Shown piece after piece: positions 11,411 to 23,539 of a stretch of DNA of 64,000 bases (its first letter is position 1; every line of letters starts with the position of its first letter). The DNA is taken from the NCBI GenBank assembly GCA_011317545.1, contig WUJK01000002.1, forward strand, positions 496,001 through 560,000. The letters run 5' to 3'. Source of the DNA: Coniella vitis (Eukaryota; Ascomycota; Sordariomycetes; Diaporthales; Schizoparmaceae). A program made the translations under genes and the position numbers. Below the pieces are notes generated by a model. It was not told the origin of the DNA and did not search any database. It saw only the letters and a program-made list of their open reading frames with translations.

Positions 11411-14400
11411 TTTTATGTTTATATTATGTTGAACGTTGAACGTAGTTGCAAGAGGGATGAATTACTAAATTGCTGTCCGGCAGCTTTTGTGTATTATGTT
11501 TGATTGTATCGTTGGGTAGGTAATTTGAAAGAGATACCGAACTGAAAGATGTGTTTGGTTTTTGGCCCGCTGGATGATGGCATATTTATACACTTTAATC
11601 CATAACCACAAATATATGGGTAGCCCCAGGATCTCACAATCTACAGCCATGAATAAAGACCGCAGTTCCACAATCTAGCATACCATCAATGGTGGCTAGT
11701 TGATCCGAAGCCACCATCCAGTTTCAAACTCGTAGTCGCAGAGACATCCGACCGCCAACGCGTATGGGGGCTGTGCAACACCAAAGAGTTACAGACTTGA
11801 ACTTTCGAGAAAGAAGCATCCTTACACGGCCGGGTAGGCAGACCGTAGCGTGCTAGGCTTGCCCTGGCCGATAAGACGGGAATAAAATAAACAAAAAGGA
11901 AATAATTATGGGAATTTCTGGAACGAGCGGCATCTCTTTCTTCTTCCGAAAACAGAAAGTCGGTAATTCATCCTGTCTTCATCCCGTTTCGAAAGCAGTG
12001 TTTCGGTCTTTGCTTTACGTGGAAGGGATTGGCGTTTTTCGTCTGATGGGCATTGGGTGGAGCGAGTTTCTGATTCTGAAACTGCGTGTCAGCGACGGTG
12101 CGTGTATGGTAGTGTTTGGTGTTGAGCATACTTTTGAGCTCATGATATTTTGATATTGTGACATTTGTGACGTCTTGGCAAGTGGGCATTGGAATGGACT
12201 TCTGATTTGCCGAGTTGGCTAACTTCGGTTCACAATACTCATGTCGATGTATGGTAGAAGGTCAATCATCTTGTGTTTTGGTCAGATATACCGCGTCTGC
12301 GATATGAAAGCGACTCTGCTCACGGATCGTAAGAAAACCCTATTGTCAGCCTGCAAATTGACCTCCTTGCTGTTCAATATAGATAGATTCATAGGTATGG
12401 GTCACCTGGATTTGCGCCCTTCCAGCACCAACAATCTAAAACCGCTGGGGCTTGGAGGTCAAGACGAGCTGCTTTCGCACATAACCAGACTCCTGGAAAT
12501 ATAAAGCAGCCGTGTGTACTACTAGGGCCGAGCTGAATCCAGCCGTTTCCACTTTTCATGAGACATGAATCACGCAAAGCAACAATGATATCTTTGCGAG
12601 AGAATAACGGAACCTCCAAGACTCAGTCAATAGCAGCGATAATATTCATCAAGTCAGGATGAAGGCTGACAGCAACAGGACCAACAAGTTGAGGGAGAAT
12701 GAGCAGAGTTGACTTCGAGTATGGCGATTTGCTGAGAAACTGACGCTCGATGTGGCGGACGAAAACCCCAAATTTGCAAAGAATGCCGAATAACAATCAT
12801 GTTTGTTTGGGATATCGATGCGAAATATCGCTGGCGTAGTCACTTGTATGCGGGTGAAGCGCAAGGCTGTTGGTGTTGTGCAAGAGAGAGGAAAGGAGAA
12901 AGGGTTTTCCTTAGAAATACCTCGGTGCTTTTCACGAGAGCAATCGCATCTACTCGTAACAGATGAGCCAACAGCTTGCTCTTGCCAGCATGAGCACTGC
13001 CTACTGGCCTCTGAGTCATCTAGCCTTCTCACAGGAAGGAAGGAGCGCTCGGTGGCAGAAGGCTTTCTCGAGAGCTGATGCGCTTTGACTTGTGTGGACA
13101 CTGGACAGTGTGGACATATATAGCAGCCTACTGGTAAGTAGTCGACAAAGTATCAACTTCTACATGATATTACACAGACGATAAATCTCACTACATAGTA
13201 CTATACAGCAATGTACTCTAGATATCCTACACAAAGTCCCTGAATACCTTCAATTTACTCAATTCTTGTTTACTACCTCAGACAACAACCAACCACCAAC
13301 CACCAACCACCACCGCCCTCCCCAATAATTATCAATCATCCTGTCCCACCCTCTCAGACTCCATTTACCAAATATCAGAGGTTCGCTTTCATCAGTCTTC
13401 AGTCTTGTCATTTCCACTTTACTTCTTTTGCATCTTCCATTAATAAACAACGATTGACTTTCTACATGAACAAAGTCCCTACCCACGGTTCCTAGCCAAA
13501 ATTCACGAAGCGCAACCAACAAACACCACCAAACGGTAGCCCCCATCAGCCCCTGTCGCCTGGAACCATAGCCCTATATGGTGTTGACATAGGCAAAGGC
13601 TCAGAAGCCGAAATGAATGCAACGCGATTTTTTAGTCGCTCACAAGAGCCTTCGAGCTTCAGCTCCCAGCATAAATGGCAGATTGTAAATCAGAGAATCA
13701 ATTGACGAATTCAACGGCTCGGCGAGACTTGACACGAAAAAGAAATCATCAAAAGGAATCATGTGCTTGGCGTAGTACCCGATATTAAAGCTCATGATTC
13801 TCTATTGGTGTGGCATGACACTGAAATTATATCTTTTTGGTTTGGGGCAGGAGAAAGGGGTGGGTTGTCGGACAAGTCGATCAACTAATGATACAAAGGC
13901 TCTTCTGAAGGAAGCTCTGTGAAACCCCAACTTTTGAGCGCCTGGAAAATGCGGGGTGGAGTCCCACCATGCAATCTCGTTCAAAAAGGAGGGAACTTAA
14001 TTGATCGCATGGTGTGAAGAAGAAAAATACAGCAAGCAGCTTTCCCATTGGTTGATCAGATCCCAATTAAGCTTACTTTGCTCGCGTCATGATTTTCTTC
14101 CATCTCCGATCCCCGAGGAGTAATCTAGAGGGCCATCTAGACGTGTCGTCGTAACGAGGCGTAACTTTCGTCGGGGGCATGGTTGACGGGTCATCTCTGC
14201 CGGGTATGCGTCTATCGAAAAGGGTGGCTGCAAAGAGATGAAACGTGGTAATGAGAACTCTCCAACGAGAGCCTGTATCCTGATCCTGTCAAGCTTGTTC
14301 AGCCATGCCCCGTATTTGTGTCGTATGGCATAATAATGGTCGCCCTAGCGAGGTCTGTTGTCGAGAGAAAAGAGTACTGAGATAGAGTGGTGGGTCCTGG

Positions 14401-14887
14401 CAGTTATACCAGATTGAAATCGAGGTGTGCCGTATATGCCTCATGCTTCCTGTTCTGGATGGTTGAATGTATTCATCATCAGATCGTATACATCTGGGCC
14501 ATATATGGTATATCCTCTGAGGCTAGTCGTGTAGGCGCTTGCTGAGTTTTGCCTGCGTGCGATAGCCTCGTAGGTGTCTGGAAGCGCCCAGACACCTCCT
14601 TTCCAGCATGATATGAACCGACAAGAGTGACAAACAAAACCGGTGGTGGAATTCGCCCGGAAACCTTTCGGCACCCATAACTTGATAAAGAAAAGAGGAA
14701 TAAAAAATGAACACAGAAAAAGAAGATTCCTATAGCCGATGCAAGAACCGAAAAGGAAATTGAAAGCGTTGGGAAGAAAGAACCATAGCGCCCTAGAACA
14801 AAGAGATGATCATTGATGATGCAAGCAGGGGTATCAGTCGTCTCTCATCTCTCAGGATCGATCATTGAGTTGGGAAAAGTCCAATCC
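11411..14887. other. 3.5 kb stretch without a recognisable gene
   Basis: It holds the promoter of the small secreted peptide and the 3' flank of the RRM/R3H gene. Open frames up to 150 codons (such as 12649-13101 minus) lack family resemblance, conserved starts and splice logic. A CAACCAC-type short tandem run is present at about 13280-13312. No RNA gene is recognised. Confidence 0.45.
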
Positions 14888-17028
14888 TTAGTGCGAGTAC
14901 AGGCTGCCACCACTGCCGTTGAAGTTCTCAGACGAGTCTGCGCGAGACCCAGTCAGCAAATCCGAGTAAGATTCCGAAGACGTCAGGTTTGACGAACCAC
15001 TACCTCTCTGTGCGTGGCCCTTGACGCGACGGCCGGCGAACCCGCCAGACGTCTCCCAGCCACTCTCAGGGCCACGGGGCTGTCGCTCGGGAGCATTGCG
15101 AGCACTGAGGCCATTAACTCCGGGTCGCTGGCTGCCGATAGCGCCAGGGTTCTCACGGGGACGGCTCGTCTCGTAAGGGCCATCAGCTACGCTCAGTGAG
15201 CTCAAGTTGTTGGTAACGCCAGCAAGGCTGAGGTCAGAGGCACGGTGATTCAGGCTGCTGCCTCCAGGGGTGGTTGGGGTGGTGGCCATGCCTGGAAAGG
15301 CAGAAGACAGGTCTGGTCGGGATGACATGCCCATGTCGCCCAGTCGGAGCGAGTTGGTCGGGTAGGCTGACTCACGAGGGCTGGGGGTTCTTGCCTGCAG
15401 CACAGGGCGCCCAAGCTCTGCCATGCTCCGAATAGTTCGGAGGTTGTTGGCGCCGTTGAGACCGTCAGGGCTGCCATCAGGAAGCTCGAGCGCAGGGTTA
15501 CCGTGACGGCCAATAGTACCGTATCCATTGGAGCTCGACGTCCGTTGCTCGCCAAAGTCAATGGTGGCAGCCCGGGCCAAGCTCTTGTTGTTGCTGCCCG
15601 GGTACTGGAGCTGCTCGATCGCAGAAACAGGCGTATGGGTCTGGTTGACTGCCACGCCGGGAGAAGCCATGCCCTCTTTCCAAACAATGGTGCATCGGTT
15701 ATCGGCGGTACCAAAGGACTCATGGTGCAGGCCCAAGTTGTGTGCCAAGACGTGGACCAGGCGGCGCTCTTCAGGGGTGTTGGAAGCTTCAAATGGGAGG
15801 TACTCGCGAACAGCATGGTCTTCCTTGTACTTGCGAAGCTGGATGTAGATTTCCAAGGTTCTTTCGTCGTTCAAGTCAGGCATCTCTTCTGAGGAAAAGC
15901 AAGTCATCATGGTTAGCCAGTGGACAAAGCTTCAGACAAAACATAAAGGCAACACTTACTAGCCGGCGATGCCCGTGAAGGAGCAACCTCGGAAGTCTGA
16001 GCAATCAGAGACTGGAGAGAACTCTGGTGGGTCAAGTTGATGGGGCGATGCTGCTCTTCAAGCTGGCCTCGCTTCTGCCTCTTTTCACGCTCTATCCGCT
16101 CGCGCTCATGCTCTGGCAACATCTTCTTGTATTCGACGCGCAGCTTGCGACCATGCACATCCAGCTGGTTCATTCGCTCAATTACCTGTCGTGTTTCGTC
16201 TGCGCTTGAAAAGTTTGCAAAGGCGAGACCTCTAAAGACACCATTATCAAAATGGTAGTTAAAGGCATAAGGCTGAGGCAGATTCATTTCCATCATGATA
16301 GCCTGCAATACTTCCTTGCGTACGTTGAAGGGAATGTTCTTGATGACAATGGCAGTGGGAATCAGGTCATCCTTCTTGTCTTGCTGGGAGCGAGTATCTT
16401 GGTACATGGCTTGCTGGGCTCGCAGTTGGTCGAGGCTGTTGACCATGTGGCCGTAGGGGATATTGGGGATAGGCTGCGAGGCGTACATGGGCTGGCCTGG
16501 CTGTTGCTGGGTTTGGAGACCTATAGCGGGTTGAGCTGAGGGATCGGGCTGCTGCTGCATCCAATACTGTTGAAACAACGGAGAGTCAGTAACTGAGCGG
16601 AGGGTTGAGGGCTGTGCTCGGCCTGGACTGACATCTGGGATTCCTGGCCTCCTGTTGATTGCACGTGCAGATCTCAAATCAGGAACTGGGCCACTAATGG
16701 TGGCGGAACCGCCATTGTAGTTCCACGAGGTCTGGTTTCCAGTCATGTATTCGCCGGGCATACCAGTAACGGTGCCAGGAGAAGCTCTGCTAATGGTATC
16801 GAGGATTCCATAGGCGTCTCTCATTGGGTACATGGACGGAGCTTGCTGGCCAACAGCATCGAGCTGCTGTGGCTGCTGCTGTCTCTGGTTGGACTGGCGG
16901 GCCATGCTCGAGGGGAGAGTCGAGTACCCGTTCCTCGTCGAGGTTGGAGAGCGATTACCCATGCCGCCACTGTATGAGCCGTACGCGGCAAAGGAATCCG
17001 CCTGTTGAGAATGGCTCATGATGGTCAT
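14888..17028 (-). CDS. RRM and R3H domain RNA-binding protein of the Pin4/Cip1-Cip2 type
   Basis: Cytoplasmic or nuclear RNA-binding protein resembling fission-yeast Cip1/Cip2 and budding-yeast Pin4, which modulate mRNA levels in stress and cell-cycle responses. Two exons, 17028-15960 and 15888-14888, give 689 residues. The N-terminal ~220 residues are Gln/Ser/Pro-rich. The RRM occupies about residues 224-300, with RNP-type segments TAIVIKNIPFNV and FRGLAFANFSS. An R3H domain follows the splice site at about 366-428, with the diagnostic RRLVHVLAHNLGLHHESFG. The C-terminal ~260 residues are disordered, Ser/Gly/Asn-rich. The intron (15889-15959) has donor GTAAGT and acceptor CTCAG. The start at 17028 (MTIMSHSQQ) was chosen as the first ATG of the frame; a second ATG lies three codons later. 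A long upstream region without genes may contain its leader. Confidence 0.85.
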
Positions 17029-20000
17029 AGATGCGTGTGGTGAGATGTTCGGAGCGCGTATCTGCGCGTACACCTGTCTATGTATCTATGTTACCGGGCG
17101 ATCAATTTAAATGCGCTTGGCTCAACAGCTTGCCGGGTACGAGAGCGACAAGGGCAAGCTGCTGTGGTGGCTCGAAACAAGTTTTCGCAATTTTCGCAGG
17201 ATCGAAATGTATCACGTTGCGAAAGGGGTGGGCGTAGAAGCAAGTCGTCGAGGAAAATACGTCAGGGTGCGTCAGGAAGGAGACAAGATCTGCAAATGTC
17301 GAAGTCAGAGACGATGTCAAGTCTTAAGACTAGTGGTTATAGGACTTTTCCCCCCTTCTCGGTATGCAGTGGGGAGCAACGGCAAATCATTGCGCTTTGA
17401 CAAGAAGCACCAGACACTGAAGGCTCAAGACCAGCGATATGGCAGGGGAAGGGGTGGAAAAGGGATCCTCACCGTCAGAAGCTTGATGAGAATGGAGGAA
17501 ATCTCGTAGAGTGGGGAGGCGAGCAGGGTGCGCGACAATCCCCTTTATTACTTTGATGAGACTCCCCTGAAGGCGGTCAACTTAATGACGCGAGGCGAGT
17601 TGCGAGAAATAGGAACAGAGCACCCAAAGTAGAGAGCGGCGACGATGGCTCTCAAGAGACGAAAAAGCAAGGTCTCGACAGCGAGCGACAGCGCACAAGA
17701 TGCGAGGGCAAAAGAGATTGTCGAGCTCGAGGAGGAGTGGGAAACCGGATGAGGCTCCAGGATGTGCCGTCGAGAGGTCAGAAGTTTGGCACCCAAGGCG
17801 TGTGAAAGGTCCAGTAGCCGAGCGTGCGGTAGCTGAGCAGAGCCAGAGCCAGAGCCAGTGCCAGAGCCAGAGCCAGAGCCAGTGCCCCTTTTGGCCAGAA
17901 AAGCCCCCCAGGTGAAAAATAAATATGGGTCTGGAAAATATTGGCCTAGAGGCAGTGGACGGGCGACCAGGATTGCAGGCCAGCCAGAGACCAAAAGGGA
18001 AAGGTCGGGCAAAGAATGGAGACGCGCTGTGGAAAAAGCGAGACGACGGCAGGGCGCGCAGCCAAATCGTTCCCTGTGGGAACACAGTCTGTCAGCTCAA
18101 GAGGTCGATGGCGGTGGTAGAAGGATGCTTCGCGTGGGTGGCGCGTCACGGGTGGCAAGGTCAATATTGTGTGCGGGCGACGAGAAGGAGGGGAAGAAAA
18201 AAAGGTGAGGAGGAGAAAGCGTGCTGAGACAAAATCAGATGAGGTCAACGCAGCGGGCGGGTGTGCGCGCGCAATGCGCAGCAGCAAGCAGAGAGGCCTG
18301 TATTGGGTACGAAGAGCCCAAAAGGTGAGGCGGGCAAGCAGTGTGTTGCCGCTGCTGCAGGCCCCAAGCAGTGCCGTCAAAGGGTTGGCTAGGAGGGCTT
18401 CCGGCGAGTTTTAGTGGGAGCCAGGCGCTGCTGCAGCTTGTGCTAGCGGCACTATGTGCTATGTAAAACCAGGATCGACGGAGTACAGATACTATGACAG
18501 GTTGCCAACAAAATAACGCGAACTCCAATAGCGGGATCTGTAGAAGTACTTTGGAGTCGGCGTTTTTGTTGGCAACCTGTATGAGTACATAGTGCAGGTA
18601 CAGACAGGTACAGGTTGCGAGGGGTTTGGGCTGGATTGGAGCAGGGCCAACTGCGTCCCAACCGTGTAACTGGCAAAAGACTCACAGGTAGAGAAACGAA
18701 AAAGAGTTGTCAAACAGTCACTCACCCGAGCAATGATCGGATGGCAGTTTTTGCAAGCGGCGTGTGCAGCGTGTTCCTCGTGAGGCTGGACCTTCGGCTT
18801 GGGAATTTGTAAGTAGTGCAAAAGAATGTGCGAAAAAGTGAGGGACGAGCAATGGGAAACAAGACAGAATAGAATAGAGGAACCTTGTGCACCCAACAGA
18901 TGCAAAGAAGCAAAAGATGCAGACGGGCAGTTGTAATTGTATCTTTTTGCCAGACCTCGTCTTGGTGGAGCCCCCGCTGGCGGTATCATAGTAGGTGATA
19001 GCGGTAGCAGCTGGAGCCCACTGCTACGGCTAACAGCCCTGGAGCCTTTCCCCAGATTAGCGAGGGATCGGGCTTCCAGAAGGATACTACGGTAGCGGGA
19101 ACGGGATGAGCAGCAGTGGGTGGTGGGGCACACTGGCGGAAACTAACGGTGCTGGGTGCTTGACAGGAGGCCTGAAGGCGCTGCAGCATCCATGCCAGCG
19201 TGCTCAAGTACTCCAATACCTGAGTAGCTCCGTCCGTTTCACCGAGACCGGCTGTACCTGAACCTTCCGCGGTACTTACTATAGTACGTGACCTGCCACT
19301 AACTGAACCGCAGGCACTGCACGGATGATTACACTACAGGATGCACTCGCTTGCGTCAATAGCCTCGAGCCCCCAATCAAACGAAAGGGAAGCGAGAAAA
19401 GGGGTCCTTTTGGTCTGAGTCGGGCACCCTCTCGTACATGACAGATGGTCAAATTTGGGGTTCCCATTGGCGGTCCGCTTGCAGTCCCTGGCTGCGCAAG
19501 CAGACATGCAGGCCATTCCAGCTCGCGAGTACGAGCACAAGACCCGCGAACGTGTTTAGATCGACCTAGATAGTCTTCATTCCACTACATCACGGAGGTG
19601 CTGTACTGGTTGCCTTAAAAGGGAACCTACCCGTGAAGTGGCCTGGAGCCCGTGCCACATCCAGAGCTGCCGTACTTGGGACTGCGACAGAGATGACAGG
19701 CAGGGCTAGCTACGGTGCTAACACTCTGCCTGGCAGTGTCTATGCAAGGTTGTTAGGGCTCACTCGGCTGTTCCGAACGGTAATGACGCGCCAGCGCGTC
19801 TATGTACATAGTACCTGTACAAAGTACATAGTATACATAGCACCGCAAGTACCTACCTAGGTAGCCCGAATACAATGTACGCAGGTACCTGCAGCTGGCT
19901 TCTCGTGATGCATCCCAAGCTTCAATCTTCACCCAACTATTGACGACGCTGCCACTCCTTGCAGGCTGTGTCGTGGCACCTTATCATACGCAACTTCTCT

Positions 20001-23000
20001 CTCTATTCCCGCTTCTCTCTTCTTTGGCGCCTGTCCCTGCATGAATCTGCTGGCCATGATTTGCAATTTCTCCTCCCTGCGCCGGTTGATGCGCGTTGTC
20101 ATGAGATCAGAGACCAACAAATGACCGACAAGTCGACGCGACCAAGAGCTGCGACCGCGGCAACCGTGGCAAGATTAGCCAGTCGGATGCTTGCGGGCGT
20201 TTAATCTTTTTGGTCCATCTGCCTGTCTCGGCACCTTGCTTCTGGGCCCGTCTCGCCTGCCCGTCTGCTCTGCCATCTGCTGGCCTCTGCTTCCTGCTCC
20301 TTGCGCGCTGATCGCCCAAGATCCCCAACTCGCAAACAGAGTGTCTCGCCCGTTTCCTGTAAGGATCTCGTGCCCCGTTGCACAGACTTCAACGCGGACG
20401 AAAGGCGCATATCCCTCCTGTTCGGCTGGGGACACGAGTTTGTTCCGACTGCATGGGCTCGAAGGAGCATGCCAGCCAGTCGTCCACCATTGTCTCAACC
20501 AAATACCTCTCCTTGTTCGACGTCATCGCGACCTTGGTATATGCCACACATGGACATACATATCACTACTCTGCCAGCCACCATTGTCAGCCTCTTTTCG
20601 CTTACGCACGTGGCACCGTCACATCTGATTTTGGCCACCAGTGCCGCCGCTGTTGCTACAAATATGCATTGATGACAGCGTTGCATACTGGGACCCAAGG
20701 GTATGGGTGCTGCTGAGGGTCCCATGTGGCAATCTCCCGGGGTCTCCGCGCCATCTTGTGGTGCCATGGCGAACGCTGTTATGGCAGCGCATATCACGAA
20801 AGGGAAAACGGCGACAAGCGTGCCGAGGGACCAGTCTTTCTTCCTGTCTGGAAACAATTTCGAAGAAAAAAACAGGCTCTGCATCTTCTAGAGCGCATGT
20901 CCACAACAAGAGTGCTGACCGAATCGACAAAAACTGAGCTCATTATATACCTATCTTGGAGATAAGCTCTACTATGTGAACAAAAGCAAAATTTGCTACG
21001 GCGATGCATGTCACTCCGAAACAGACGGCTTGCATGCAGTACGTACCACGTACTGCTACGCGACCCTGTAAGGCGCAGACAATGGGAATCATGTGATGCC
21101 GTTACGCTCAAAACACGACTCGGCATCTTACCGCAGCACAATTCAAGGAAAAAGAAACAAGACCCAAGTACAATAATATGTCGTTGCAGAGGACCTGGGC
21201 CGAAATGCATCGAAGCCGTCCCAGACTCCAGTCCTTCCTTACCATTCCGAGTGGACCTGGCTTATTTGGGGCCAGAGCCTCCCAATCTCCGTCCACGATG
21301 TACGACACAGTACATAGGATATGATGGAAGACACAGCCGTACCACCCCCTGAGGGGAGCCAGTGGAGCAAGCGCTACATTTGAACGCACTCGAAGCTCGG
21401 GCCAGAACTTCTAGAAAGAGACATAGGGACCTGCAAGATCCATGTGCATCGATCGTCCAGGTCAGATCTCAACCATGGCGGCTTGCTCAAGCAGCCATAG
21501 AGTAATTCTCTGTCATACCTAGACCAATCATGCGATGCTCGATTTGCTGCGGGTCTCGTGTTAGTAAATTGAGCTCTTCACTTCGCTCTCACGTCGCTCG
21601 GCAGTCCGGATCAATCTTGGGGTGCAGACAGGTGGCAAAACGCGCACAAGACTGCACAACTCACGGAGTTGCCGCTGTTACAATCTGCAGGAGATTGTTT
21701 AATAGCCTCGGACATAGTGGTGGCATATTACCATCGAAGTTCCCCATACCGTTGGGGAACGCGGGCAGAGAGTCTATGACCGCTCAATGATTTTCCGGTG
21801 CTGTAGACTGTTGGGTTTTAAGGACCCTGAGAAGGATGTACACGACTGTTACGATCGGCACAAGCATCCCCTTGTCCTCATTTTGAGTTGCTCTAAGCTT
21901 CTTGCCCTTTGTTTACGGAATTTATTTCTTTGCAGACATAATATTTGATACTGATTTGCGGGCAGGTTGACCCTCGGATCGAATATGACGCTTGTACAAA
22001 GGAACTCTACCCAGTACCACATGGTATCACCAGTCAGAATGACTTGGTTAAACTTCTGGCATGACAGCTCACTCCATCGCTCTCAAAGCGTCTCGCCCGT
22101 TGCCATATCAGCCACCTTGGCCTGTGGCTATATCTCTTTGAACCGTCAGGCCGATGAGGGCTGGTTAGACATCCAGCAGAATAGTACTGTGTGGCAAGAT
22201 CAACCTTGCCAATGCAGCAGCCTTTGATATGATTTGCGGCAGACTTGGACGAGCTTTCGGCACAGACTCTTGTCCTGTCTGCCGAGACCAAGTGCGTTAT
22301 TCGCGGCAGGGGGCAGTCGTGTGCCTACATTGCTTCGGTACACACCTCAAGGCCATATTGCTCGCATCAAGAGTCAGACCCTCATTGGCTTTGATGGCGC
22401 TACTGCCAGTACGCATTTAGCAAATCCTGCAGGCCAAGTTCGTGGTTGTATAGTCCTCGGCGTACTTGCATGTGTCCGGGAGATATCATGATACAATTTC
22501 GTGAGCTGTCAGCGTGGAACTTCTAAGAGCAGAACCACGAGACGTCCAGCGCTCATACCAACACATTACATTCGACATCTGATTCCAGAATTCTGCTATC
22601 ACGCAGTGACAGCAAAATCTTACCGTTATTGCAAATCTTGCGCCATCTGCCGACATGCCATGTGGGAGCGAATACGAGCCGAGTCTTCTCTTTGTCTTGA
22701 CAGGTATGGGCTGTGCGCAACCCCCTCCCCGACCCTTACCGGCACGTATTGAAGAGCGTTGCTCCTTTGGGACTCGGCGAGCACAAAGGTTGACGGCCAG
22801 CCACGTGCCCAAGAATAGAACCGATGTTTGGGAGAGTGTGTATTTGCCAGCCCACGCACTGATAGGTGACCGCGCTATTCTTAGCATCACCACCAAGGAA
22901 GGCTGTTATGTTAGTCTTGTCCCTGCCATACATGCTTCTGCTTGATCTCACCTCCATATCGATGGCTTCCCTGTCCACATATTCTTCCTACTCACCCAGT

Positions 23001-23539
23001 ACTCTGACAAGAAAAAGCCTCCGACAGCACACTATTTTTGCCCGCCATGGCGATCGTGCACATACAGTCTTCTTTGTCCACTGTTCCTCAAAGTCATTCA
23101 TGATGTAGAGATCCCAACCCCATCTTTCCGCTCTTTCAAGGGAACAAAGTGCAAGGTTCCAAAGATCTAAATCGCAGTTGTCCTTGGCTGCATTTCCGCT
23201 CTGTACCGTTGTTGTTGTTGTTGTTGTTGTGGTTGTTTCATGGATAATGTCATGCGTCACTTGACTCGCTTCAGATATATATGGAAGTCACTCATCGTCC
23301 AGTTCTTCATGAGGTCCCTCCTCCTCCTGATCTGTGCTTTTCTGTTTTCCTTTCTTTCTCTATAAGACTGACCGTATTGCATTTTGGGTTCTATTCTCTT
23401 GATGAGACACAACCTTGACATCCATTTTGACTTATACATGCCCTGCTGGAACAAGGCATCACTGTGGTCGATCGATATTACGTGTTTTTGAGTAACTTTC
23501 CGTCAAATTGGACCAGGTTCCATAGTCTCTCTACCCAGC
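17029..23539. other. 6.5 kb gene-free stretch
   Basis: This is the longest region without a supported gene in the window. It starts with the 5' flank of the RRM/R3H gene and ends with the promoter of the 764-residue protein. It has many short overlapping open frames but none with family resemblance. A hexamer repeat lies at 17839-17886, and GTAC/CTAG-rich palindromic sequence at about 19800-19900. No intact transposon frame, terminal repeat pair, tRNA or rRNA was recognised. Long regulatory leaders or non-coding transcripts are possible. Confidence 0.45.
17839..17886. repeat. Hexamer tandem repeat (agagcc/agtgcc)
   Basis: About eight copies of a six-base unit, mostly AGAGCC with AGTGCC variants, arranged as two larger sub-blocks. 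It lies about 0.8 kb upstream of the RRM/R3H start codon. Confidence 0.8.

Noticed and set aside
12649..13101. 150-codon minus-strand open frame
   Set aside because: Cys/Ser-rich translation without domain, conserved start or neighbouring exon.
17839..17886. Possible CRISPR-like regular repeat
   Set aside because: Short hexamer microsatellite without spacers in a eukaryotic genome.
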